Shown one piece after another: positions 1-10,005 of a DNA stretch of 64,000 nt. The stretch covers positions 151,441,858 through 151,505,857 of the forward strand of contig CM039182.1 of NCBI GenBank assembly GCA_008360975.2, written 5' to 3'. The position numbers and the translations under genes are program-made. Position 1 is the stretch's first letter, and each line of letters starts with the position of its first letter. Source of the DNA: Lichenostomus cassidix (taxonomy: Eukaryota; Chordata; Aves; Passeriformes; Meliphagidae). The notes beneath the pieces are model-generated. The model was not told where the DNA came from, ran no database searches, and saw only the letters and a program-made list of their open reading frames with translations.

Positions 1-925
1 AAATTTTGGGGCGGGATCCCTGCAATTTTGGGATGAAATCCCCAAAATTTTGAGATGAAATCCCCAAAATATTGGGAGGGGATCCCTGAAATTTTAGGAT
101 GAAACCCCCGTAATTTTAGGATGTAACCTGTGAAATTTTGGGACGGGATCCCCAAAATTTTGGGATGGGACCTGCAAAATTTTGGGGTGAGACCATGAAA
201 TTTTGGGATGAAACAACCCGAAATTTTGGGACGGGATCCCCAAAATTTTAGGATGGGAACCCCAAAAATTTTAGGATGAAACCCCTGAAACTTTGGGATG
301 GGATCCCTGAAATTTTAGGATGAGACTCCCAAAATTTTGGGGTGAGCCCGCGAAATTTTGGGATGAAAGCCTGAAATTTTGGGATTAAACACCCAATATT
401 TTGGGGTGAGATATCCAAAATTTTGGGATGAGACCCCTGAAATTTTGAGGTGGGATCCCCGAAATTTGGGATGAAACCCCAAAATTTTGGGGCGGGATCC
501 CTGCAATTTTGGGATGGGAACCCTAAAATTTTGGGATGAGACCCCAAAATTTTGAGATGAAATCCCCAAAATATTGGGAGGGGATCCCCGAAATTTTAGG
601 ATGAAACTCCCGTAATTTTAGGATGTAACCTGTGAAGTTTTGGGACGGGGTCCCCAAAATTTTGGGATGGGAACCCCAAAAATTTTAGGATGAAACCCCT
701 GAAATTTTGGGACGGGATCCCTGAAATTTTAGGATGAGATCCCTGCAATTTTAGGATGAAACCCCCAAAATTTTAGGATGAAACCCCAAAATTTCAGGAT
801 GAAAGCCTCTCAAATCTGGGACGAGATCCCTGAAATTTTAGGATGAAACCCCCAAAATTTTAGGATGAAACCCCCGCAATTTTAGGACCAGCACCCCAAA
901 ATTTGGGCACAAAAACCCCCAAAAT
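1..925. repeat. ~20-bp AAAATTTT satellite (block A), unit 1, cut by window edge
   Basis: Tandem repeat of about 19-21 bp with the core AAATTTTGGGATGAGACCCC and many substitutions. Palindromic cores such as CCCAAAATTTTGGG recur throughout. It lies immediately 3' of FOXH1 copy 1 in the minus direction, so it would be 3' UTR or downstream flank. The polyadenylation segment expected further downstream is outside the window. Open frames through it are repeat artefacts. Confidence 0.9.
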
Positions 926-933
926 GTTGGGCG

Positions 934-2430
934 TCACCCTCGCAGCGCGATGTCCCCGGGGTGGCTCAGCCAGACGTCGAAAACGCTTTTATTGGGGGGA
1001 GGAGGAGGAGGAGGAGGAGGAGGAGGAGGAGGAGGAGGAGGAGGAGGAGGAGGAGGCGACGACCCTAAATCCCCCTCGGGGTGCTTTTGGGGTCTCGGGG
1101 GGTTGGGGTGAGGCAGGATTGGGGTCGCCCAGTGTAGGGCCAGGATTGGGGTCACCCCGTTCTGGGCTGGGGGAGCCACGGCGTTTGGGGCCACGGCGGT
1201 GCTGTAGGACGTGGGCAGCTGACCCCAAAGGATGGGCTCCGAGCCTTTTTGGGGTGCTGAGAGAATGGGGTCAGAGCCTTTTTGGGGTGCTGAGAGAATG
1301 GGGTCAGAGCCTTTTTGGGGTCCCCAAATAATGGGGTCAGAGCCTTTTTGGGACACTGAAATAATGGGGTCAGAGCCTTTTTGGGGTGCTGAGATAATGG
1401 GGTCAGAGCCTTTTTGGGATCCCAAAATAATGGGGGATGACATCCCATGGGGTTTAGGGAACTCAAACCCTTTTTGGGATCCTAAAATAATGGGATCAGA
1501 TCCTTTTTGGGATCCCCAAATAATGATGTCAGACCCGTTTTGGGATCCCCAAATAATGGGGTCAGACCCGTTTTGGGACCCCAAAATAATAGGATCAAAC
1601 CCTTTTTGGGACCCCAAAACAATAGGCTCAACCCCTTTTTGGGACTCCAAAACAATAGGATCAGAACCTTTTTGGGACCCCAAAATAATAGGGGATGATG
1701 TTCCTTGGGGTCTGGGGGGTTCAGATCCTTTTTGGGATCCCAAAATAATGATGTCAGACCCGTTTTGGGATCCCCAAATAATGAGGTCAGAGCCGTTTTG
1801 GGACCCCAAAATAATAGGATCAAACCCTTTTTGGGACCCTAAAATAATAGGATCAGACCCTTTTTGGGACCCCAGAATAATAGGGGATGACATCCCTTGG
1901 GGTCTGGTGGGTTCAGACCCTTTTAGGGATCCCCAAATAATAGGATCAGAACCTTTTTGGGACCCCAAAACAATAGGATCAGACCCTTTTTGGGACTCCA
2001 AAATAATAGGATCAAACCCATTTTGGGATCCCAGAATAATAGGGAATGAGGTCCCTTGGGGTTTAGGGGACTCAGACCCTTTTTGGGACCCCAAACCAAC
2101 AGGCTCAACCCCTTTTTGGGATCCCCAGCTGGGCTCCAGCAGCACAGGAGGCGACGACGACCCCAAATCCCTTCCGTCCCCAAACGGGGGATTTTCCCGC
2201 AGGAGGGACGCGATGGAGAAGCTGGAATGGGGCGGGGTGGGGGAGGGGGGGTAGGGACACCCCGAAAGGACGAACGGGGACAGGTCGGGGACAAAGGGGG
2301 TGGCAGTGCCACCTCCTCCCCCCCGAGCCACGGCGGTGTTCTGCAGTTTTAGGGCCGCCGGCGGGATTCGGGTCACGTCCACCGTCCAGTAGTTGCCCTT
2401 GGCTTGGGGTTTGGTGGGGTCTTTGAGCAC
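934..2430 (-). CDS. FOXH1: FOXH1 terminal exon, copy 1 (498 codons plus stop)
   Basis: C-terminal part of forkhead box H1, the nuclear DNA-binding partner that brings activated SMAD2/3-SMAD4 to Nodal/activin target genes. The exon opens after a CCCCCCCAG acceptor (AG at 2432-2431). Exon residues 1-34 match the last strand/wing of the forkhead domain ([22 protein letters not shown]). FSIASLL at residues 71-77 (2220-2200) is an EH1-type Groucho/TLE motif. Next come 24 tandem repeats (20 of 11 aa such as [11 protein letters not shown], 4 of 20 aa), then WGQLPTSYS, polyproline (19 AGG units on the plus strand, 1000-1056), and the SMAD-interaction motif [14 protein letters not shown] before the stop. 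Mammalian FOXH1 shares the WGQLPTSY and PPNKS-DVW-SHP blocks but lacks the repeats. In this copy only, the frame continues through the acceptor to an ATG at 2457. Exons for the rest of the forkhead domain are absent. Confidence 0.88.
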   Translation of the reverse strand: MLKDPTKPQAKGNYWTVDVTRIPPAALKLQNTAVARGGGGGTATPFVPDLSPFVLSGCPYPPSPTPPHSSFSIASLLRENPPFGDGRDLGSSSPPVLLEPSWGSQKGVEPVGLGSQKGSESPKPQGTSFPIILGSQNGFDPIILESQKGSDPIVLGSQKGSDPIIWGSLKGSEPTRPQGMSSPIILGSQKGSDPIILGSQKGFDPIILGSQNGSDLIIWGSQNGSDIIILGSQKGSEPPRPQGTSSPIILGSQKGSDPIVLESQKGVEPIVLGSQKGFDPIILGSQNGSDPIIWGSQNGSDIIIWGSQKGSDPIILGSQKGFEFPKPHGMSSPIILGSQKGSDPIISAPQKGSDPIISVSQKGSDPIIWGPQKGSDPILSAPQKGSDPILSAPQKGSEPILWGQLPTSYSTAVAPNAVAPPAQNGVTPILALHWATPILPHPNPPRPQKHPEGDLGSSPPPPPPPPPPPPPPPPPPPPPNKSVFDVWLSHPGDIALRG

Positions 2431-3320
2431 CTGGGGGGGAAAGGGGGAGGGTGGCATCCTAAAAGGGCCTGGAATGGCCTGAGATGTCCTAAAAGATCCT
2501 AAAATATCCGAAAATGTCCTAAAATGTCCTAAAATGTCCTGAAATATTTGGGACCCTACAGGGGTGGGAACCCCATTCCTAAAATGTCCTGAAATGTCCT
2601 GAAATGTCCTGAAATATCAAAAAATGTCCTAAAAGATCCTAAAATGTCCTAAAATGTCCTAAAATGTCCTAAAATTTCCTAAAATGTTCTGAAATATCCT
2701 ACAATATCCTCAAATATCCTAAAAGATCCTAAAATATCCTAAAAGATCCTAAAATGTCCTAAAATATTTGGGATCCTACAGGAATGGGAATCCCAAAATC
2801 CCATAGGAATGGGACACCAAAACCCCCAAAATCCCCCAAAATGGGAACCCAAATCCCCCAGAAATGGGAACCCCAAAAACCCCAAAATCCCACAGGAATG
2901 GAATCCCAAAATCCTCAAAATCCCATAGGAATGGGACCTCAAAATCCCATAGGAATGGGACCTCAAAATCCCCCAAATGGGAACCCCAAAACCCCCAAAA
3001 TCCCAAAGGAATGAAAATCCCGAAATCCCATAGGAAGGAGACCCTAAACCCCCCAGAAATGGAAACCCCAAAAACCCCAAAATCCCATAGGAATGGGAAC
3101 CTCAAACCCCTGAGAAACGGGAAACCATTCCTAAAATATCCTAAAATATCCCAAAATGTCCTAAAATGTCCTAAAATATCCTAAAATGTCCTAAAATGTC
3201 CTAAAATGTCCTGAAATATCCTAAAATATCCTAATATATCCTAAATTACCCTAAAATGTCCTAAAAGATCCTAAAATACCCTAAAATATCTTAAAATACC
3301 CTAAAATACCCTAAAATATC
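2431..3320. repeat. 10-bp TCCTAAAATG satellite with AGGAATGGGA... composite, unit 1
   Basis: Intron-like sequence 5' of FOXH1 copy 1. After the polypyrimidine tract come runs of TCCTAAAATG/TCCTAAAATA (2455-2770 and 3126-3320). These flank a composite repeat built from GGGAACCCCAAAATCCCA and TAGGAATGGGA (2780-3125). An ATTTGGGATCCTACAGG junction motif recurs between blocks. No coding sequence was recognised. Confidence 0.85.
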
Positions 3321-3575
3321 TCGGACCCTACAGGGATGGGAACCCCAAAATCCTATAGGAATGAGGCCCCAAACCCTCAGAAATGGGAACCCCAAAGCCC
3401 CCAAATCCCACAAGAAGAGGATCCCCAGACCCCCAGATTGGGATTTCCCTCATCCCAATGACCCCAAATCCCAGGGAACCCCATAAAAACCCCAAATCCC
3501 CCTCAACCCCAAACACCTCACCCTACAGACCCCCAATCCCATCCCCCTCCCCCTTATCCAACCCCCCACAGCGAG
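3320..3575. repeat. ~250-bp low-repeat segment, unit subtype I
   Basis: One of the few non-satellite stretches, with landmarks CAAGAAGAGGATCC near 3411 and TTTCCCTCATCCCAATGACC near 3446. The same segment recurs at 31795-32040 and 40225-40475 but is missing from units 2, 3 and 4. I translated it by eye on the minus strand looking for forkhead helix 3 and found no match, so it is called intronic. Confidence 0.75.
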
Positions 3576-3589
3576 GGATCCCCAAAACC

Positions 3590-5046
3590 CTAAAAACCCC
3601 ATAAAACCCCAAAAAACCCATAAAAACCCAATAAAAAACCCATAAAACCCCAACCCCCAAAAACCTAAATAAAACCCCCATAACCCCATAAAAACCCCAA
3701 ACCCCATAAAAATACCATAAAAACACGAAAAAAACCCATAAAAACACCAAAAAAACCCAAAACCCAAAAAAACCCATAAAAAACCCCATAAAAACTCCAT
3801 AAAAACCCCAAAACCCCATAAAACTCCCAAAATCCTAAAAACCCAATAAAAACCCATAAAAACCTAAAAACCCCAATAAAAACCCCAAAATCCCATAAAA
3901 CCCCAAAATACTATAGAAACCCCATAAAAAACCCCAAAAAACTCCATAAAAACCCCAAAATGCCATTAAAAACCCATAAAACCCCATAAAAACCAAAAGA
4001 AACCCATATAAAGCCCAAAAAAAACCCCATAAAAACCCCACAAAAACCCCCAAACCCCATAAAAACCCCATAAAAATCCTAAAAACCCCATAAAATCCCC
4101 ATAAAAACCCCACAAAAACCCCATTAAACCCCCAAAAACCCATAAAAACCCCAAACACCAAAAAACCCCATAAAAACCCCAAAACCCCATAAAAAATCCT
4201 AAAATCCCCATTAAAACCCCATAAAAAACCTCAAAACCCCATAAAAACATCTAAACCCCATAACAAACCCTAAAAAACCCAAAACCCCAAAACCCCCACA
4301 AAAACCCATAAAAATCACCAAAAAAACCAAAACCCCATAAAAACTTCAAAACCCCAATAAAAACCCATAAAACCCATAAAACCACCAAAACACCCAAAAA
4401 CCCCATAAAAGCCCAAAAACCCCATGAAAACCCCATAAAACTCCATAAAAACCCCATAAAAAACTCAAAACCCATGAAAACCTCATAAAAATCTGAAACC
4501 CCATTAAAAAACCATAAAAATCCCATAAAAACCCCATAAAACCCCCAAAACCCCTTAAAACCCCCAAAATCCTAAAAACCCCATTAAAAAACCCCAAAAC
4601 CCCATAAAAACCCTATTAAAAACTCCAAAACCCAAAAAAACAACCAAAAACCCCATAAAAACTCCATAAAACCCCAAAACCCCATAAAACCCTCAAAACT
4701 CCATAAAAACCCAAAACCCCACAAAACCCCCAAAACCCCATAAAAACCCCAACAAACCTCCAAAAACCCATAAAAACCCTATGAAACCCCCACAAAACCC
4801 CATATAAATCCCAAAACCCCACAAGAACCCATAAAACACCATAAAAACCCCAAAACTCCAAAACCCCAGAAAAACCCCAGAAAAACCACGTCAAAACCCC
4901 AAAACCCCATGAAAACCCCAGAAAAACCCAAAACCCCATAAAAACCCCATAAAAACCCCATAAAACCCTCAAAATCCTAAAAAACTCACAAAAACACCTT
5001 AAAAACCTGTAAAAGCCCCAAAACTGCATAAAAACCCTATAAAAAC
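3590..5046. repeat. CCCCATAAAAA/CCCCAAAA satellite, unit 1
   Basis: About 1.45 kb of C4-A4-5 and C4-ATA5 units (8-12 bp). The minus strand reads GGGGTTTTGGGGTTTTTATG, which fits a G-quadruplex pattern with loops of 4-7 nt and resembles ciliate-type telomere repeats. The minus-strand MGFLWGFYGV-like frames are repeat artefacts. Confidence 0.9.
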
Positions 5047-8035
5047 TGACTGGGATGGACTGGGATGAACTGGGATGGACTGGGATGAACTGGGATGAAC
5101 TGGGAGTGACTGGGATGAACTGGGACAGACTGGGATTGAACTGGGATGAACTGGGAGTGACTGGGATGAACTGGGATGGACTGGGATGGACTGGGATGGA
5201 CTGGGATGGACTGGGATGAACTGGGACAGACTGGGATTGAACTGGGATGGACTGGGATGGACTGGGATTGAACTGGGATGAACTGGGATGAACTGGGATA
5301 GACTGGGATTGAACTGGGATTGAACTGGGATTGAACTGGGCTGAACTGGGATGGACTGGGATTGAACTGGGATGAACTGGGATGGAACTGGGATGAACTG
5401 GGATGAACTGGGATTGAACTGGGAGTTACTGGGATGAACTGGGATGGACTGGGATGGACTGGGATGGACTGGGATGAACTGGGATTGAACTGGGATGAAC
5501 TGGGATTGAACTGGGATGAACTGGGATGAACTGGGATTGAACTGGGATGGACTGGGATGGACTGGGATTGAACTGGGATGGACTGGGATGGACTGGGATT
5601 GAACTGGGATGAACTGGGATGGACTGGGAATGAACTGGGATGGACTGGGATGAACTGGAATGGACTGGGATTGAACTGGGATGAACTGGGATGGACTGGG
5701 ATGGACTGGGATGAACTGGGATGAACTGGGATGAACTGGGATGGACTGGGCTGAACTGGGATTGAACTGGGATGAACTGGGATTGAACTGGGATGAACTG
5801 GGATGAACTGGGACAGACTGGGATTGAACTGGGATGAACTGGGATGAACTGGGATGAACTGGGATGGACTGGGATGAACTGGGATGAACTGGGACAGACT
5901 GGGATGAACTGGGATGAACTGGGATTGAACTGGGATGAACTGGGATGAACTGGGATGAACTGGGATGAACTGGGATTGAACTGGGATGAACTGGGATTGA
6001 ACTGGGATGAACTGGGATGAACTGGGATGGACTGGGATTGAACTGGGATTGAACTGGGATGGACTGGGATGAACTGGGATGAACTGGGATGAACTGGGAC
6101 AGACTGGGATTGAACTGGGATGAACTGGGATGAACTGGGATTGAACTGGGATTGAACTGGGATGAACTGGGATGAACTGGGATTGAACTGGGATGGACTG
6201 GGATGGACTGGGATTGAACTGGGATGAACTGGGATGAACTGGGATGGACTGGGATTGAACTGGGATGAACTGGGCTGAACTGGGATGGACTGGGATGGAC
6301 TGGGATGAACTGGGATGAACTGGGATTGAACTGGGATGAACTGGGATGAACTGGGATGGACTGGGATGGACTGGGATGAACTGGGATGAACTGGGATTGA
6401 ACTGGGATGAACTGGGATGGACTGGGATGAACTGGGATGAACTGGGATGAACTGGGATGAACTGGGATTGAACTGGGACAGACTGGGATGAACTGGGATT
6501 GAACTGGGATGAACTGGGATGAACTGGGATGAACTGGGATTGAACTGGGAGCGACTGGGATTGAACTGGGATTGAACTGGGATGGACTGGGACGGACTGG
6601 GATTGAACTGGGATGAACTGGGATTGAACTGGGACAGACTGGGATGAACTGGGATTGAACTGGGATTGAACTGGGATGAACTGGGATTGAATTGGGATTG
6701 AACTGGGATTGAACTGGGATGAACTGGGATGGACTGGGATTGAACTGGGATGAACTGGGATTGAACTGGGATGAACTGGGACAGACTGGGATTGAACTGG
6801 GATGAACTCGGATGAACTGGGCTGAACTGGGATGAACTGGGATGAACTGGGATTGAACTGGGATGAACTGGGATGAACTGGGATGAACTGGGACAGACTG
6901 GGATGGATTGGGATGAACTGGGATGAACTGGGATGAACTGGGATTGAACTGGGATGGACTGGGATGGACTGGGATTGAACTGGGATTGAACTGGGATGAA
7001 CTGGGATGGACTGGGATGAACTGGGATTGAACTGGGATGAACTGGGATGAACTGGGATGAACTGGGATGAACTGGGACAGCCTGGGATGAACTGGGAGCA
7101 ACTGGGATGAACTGGGATTGAACTGGGATGAACTGGGATGAACTGGGATGAACTGGGATGAACTGGGATGGACTGGGATTGAACTGGGATGGACTGGGAT
7201 GGACTGGGATGGACTGGGATTGAACTGGGATGAACTGGGATGAACTGGGATGAACTGGGATTGACTGGGATTGAACTGGGATGAACTGGGATGAACTGGG
7301 ATGAACTGGGATGAACTGGGATGAACTGGGACAGACTGGGATTGAACTGGGATTGAACTGGGATGGACTGAGATTGAACTGGGATATGAACTGGGATGAA
7401 CTGGGATGGACTGGGATGAACTGGGATTGAACTGGGATGAACTGGGATGAACTGGGATGAACTGGGATGTACTGGGATGAACTGGGATGGACTGGGATGA
7501 ACTGGGATGAACTGGGATGTACTGGGATGAACTGGGATGAACTGGGATGCACTGGGATGGACTGGGATGGACTGGGATGAACTGGGATTGAACTGGGATG
7601 AACTGGGATTGACTGGGATGAACTGGGATTGAACTGGGATGAACTGGGATGGAACTGGGATGAACTGGGATGAACTGGGACAGACTGGGATGAACTGGGA
7701 TGAACTGGGATAGACTGGGACGGACTGGGATGGACTGGGACGGACTGGGATGAACTGGGACAGACTGGGATTGAACTGGGATGAACTGGGATGAACTGGG
7801 ATGAACTGGGATGAACTGGGATTGGACTGGGATGGACTGGGATGAACTGGGATGGACTGGGATGAACTGGGATGAACTGGGATGGACTGGGATGAACTGG
7901 AATTGAACTGGGATTGAACTGGGATGAACTGGGATGAACTGGGATGAACTGGGATTGAACTGGGATGAACTGGGATGAACTGGGATTGAACTGGGATGAA
8001 CTGGGATGAACTGGGATGAACTGGGACAGCCTGGG
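5047..8035. repeat. CTGGGATGAA 10/11-bp satellite, unit 1 (longest array)
   Basis: Nearly 3 kb of CTGGGATGAA, CTGGGATGGA, CTGGGACAGA (10 bp) and CTGGGATTGAA (11 bp). The unit has no stop on the minus strand. Because 10 is 1 modulo 3, all three minus frames read the same SQFIPVHPSS-type peptide for hundreds of residues. This is not evidence of a gene. Confidence 0.95.
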
Positions 8036-8040
8036 CAGGG

Positions 8041-8077
<37 letters not shown>

Positions 8078-8165
8078 GACCCACAATGACACCAACAACG
8101 TCACTGCCTTTGTCACCCAATGCCTTTATTGGCTGCCAGGCTGGGCAGGGACAGCGGGGGGGACC
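8036..8165 (-). promoter_or_regulatory. (TG)17 tract plus AATAAA polyadenylation-type segment, copy 2 side
   Basis: On the minus strand CCAATAAAGG (AATAAA at 8130-8125) is followed within ~30-50 nt by GTTGTTGGTGTC and then a (TG)17 run (8075-8042). That is the layout of a cleavage/polyadenylation site with a GU-rich downstream element. It lies 1.9 kb 3' of the FOXH1 copy 2 stop, so it may end that exon's 3' UTR. The non-TG part appears identical in all six occurrences in the window. Confidence 0.6.
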
Positions 8166-9985
8166 CCAAATTTTGGGGTGGGACCAGGAAATTTTGGGGT
8201 GAGACTGCAAAATTTAGGGTTGAATCGGCAAAATTTTAGGGTAGGACATCTGAAATTTTGGGACGAGAACCCCGAAATTTTGGGGTGAAACTCACTAAAT
8301 TTTGGGGTGGGACCCGCGAAATGTTGGGATGAAACATCTGAAATTTTGGGACAAGACCGTGAAATTTAGGGGTGAGGCATCCGAAATTTTGGGGTGGGAT
8401 CCGCGAAATCTTGGAATAGGAACCCCGAAATTTTGGGATGAGACCACAAAATTTGGGATGGAATCCACAAAATTTTGGGGTGAGACCCGTGAAATTTTGA
8501 GGTGGAATCCCCAAAATTTTGGGATGAGATCCCGAAATTTTGGGGTTGGATTTGTGAAATTTTGGCATGAGACCATGAAATTTTGGGGTGGAATCTCCAA
8601 AATTTTGGGATGAAACCCCCAAAATTTTGGGATGAGATCTGTGAAATTTTGGGATGGGACTCGCAAACTTTTGTGGTGAGACATCCAAAAATTTGGGATG
8701 AGATCGTGAAATTTTGGGGTGAGACATCCGAAATTTTAGGATGAAATGCCCGAAATTTGGGATGAAATCCCTGAAATTTTGGGATGAGATCCCCAAAATT
8801 TTGGGATGGGATCCACGAAATTTTAGGATGAAACCCCCAAAATTTTGGGAAAAGAGCCCCGAAACTTTGGGATGAGAGCTGCAAAATTTTGGGGTTACAC
8901 CACGAAATTTTGGGGTGAGACATCTGAAATTTTGGGATGAGATCTGCGAAATTTTGGAATGAGAAACCCCAAATTTTGGGATGGGAGTTGCAAAATGTTG
9001 GGTTGAGACATCCAAAATTTCGGGATGAGACCATGAAATTTTGGGGTGGAAGCCGGCAAATTTTGGGATGAGACATCCAAAATTTTAGGATGAAACCCCA
9101 GCAAATTTGGGATGAAGCCCCAAAATTTTGGGACGAAGCACCCGAAATTTTGAGGTGAGACCCGCGAAATTTTGGGATGAAACCCCAAAATTTTGGGGCG
9201 GGATCCCTTCAATTTTGGGATGGGAACCTCAAAATTTTGGGATGAGACCCCAAAATTTTGGGATGGGATCCATGAAATTTTGGAACAAAATCCACGCAAT
9301 TTTGGGATGAGATCCACAAAATTTTAGGGTGAAACCACCAAAATTTTAGGGTGAGACCCGCCAAATCTTGGGATGAGAGCCCCGAAATTTTGGGGTGAGA
9401 CCACAAAATATTGGGATGAGAGCTGTAAACTTTTGGGGTAACTCCATGAAATTTTGGTGTGGGACATCTGAAATTTTAGGATTAAACCCCTGCAAATTTG
9501 GGATGGGACCTGCAAAATTTTGGGGTGAGACCATGAAATTTTGGGATGAAACCCCCGAAATTTTGGGACGGGATCCCCAAAATTTTGGGACGGGAACTCC
9601 AAAAATTTAGGATGAAACCCCTGAAATTTTGGGACGGGATCCCTGAAATTTTAGGATGAGACTCCCGAAATTTTGGGGTGAGCCTGCGAAATTTTGGGAT
9701 GAAAGCCTGAAATTTTGGGATTAAACACCCAATATTTTGGGGTGAGACATGCAAAATTTTGGGATGAGACCCCCGAAATTTTGAGGTGGGATCCCCGAAA
9801 TTTGGGATGAAACCCCAAAATTTTCGGATAAGAGCCCCTAAATTTTGGGGTGAGACCTGCAAAATTTTGGGGTGGAATCTGCAAAATTTTGGGGTGAAAC
9901 CCCGCAAATTTAGGATGAAACCCCCAAAATTTTAGGATGAAACCCCCAAAATTTTATGACCAGCACCCCAAAATTTGGGCACGAA
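8166..9985. repeat. ~20-bp AAAATTTT satellite (block A), unit 2
   Basis: About 1.8 kb of diverged ~20-bp units between FOXH1 copy 2 and its putative polyadenylation site. If transcribed from the minus strand, most of the 3' UTR of copy 2 would be this repeat. Confidence 0.9.
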
Positions 9986-10005
9986 AACCCCCAAAATGTT
10001 GGGCG

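Noticed and set aside
1232..2254. Plus-strand frames MGSEPFWG... opposite FOXH1 (also 10292, 17351, 22897, 29121, 38012, 44270)
   Set aside because: Antisense shadow of the 33-bp FOXH1 repeat. It is broken by stops in copies 2, 5 and 6, and part of the 682-aa frame at 44270 is translated N.
3450..5029. Minus-strand MGFLWGFYGV-like frames that look like membrane proteins
   Set aside because: Direct translation of TTTTTATGGGGT repeats; the hydrophobicity comes from the satellite sequence. They recur in every unit in different frames.
3590..5046. True telomere or interstitial TTAGGG array
   Set aside because: The vertebrate telomere hexamer is absent. The unit is C4A4/C4ATA5, so only a loose analogy with ciliate telomeres holds.
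8036..8165. Conserved CA-repeat segment as a separate RNA gene or second protein gene
   Set aside because: No open frame and no tRNA or snRNA features. AATAAA plus GU-rich sequence on the FOXH1 strand is a simpler explanation.
5037..8210. Minus-strand frames of 700-1057 aa of SQFIPVHPSS type
   Set aside because: A stop-free 10/11-bp repeat reads the same peptide in all three frames. There is no conserved domain, and length tracks only array size. The same applies at 40560-43846 (998 and 988 aa) and to the shorter frames in units 2-5.
8236..9317. PKFWGSHPKISG-type frames on the minus strand and KFWDETPEILG-type on the plus strand
   Set aside because: Both strands and several frames of the ~20-bp block A are open; no domain and no conserved start.
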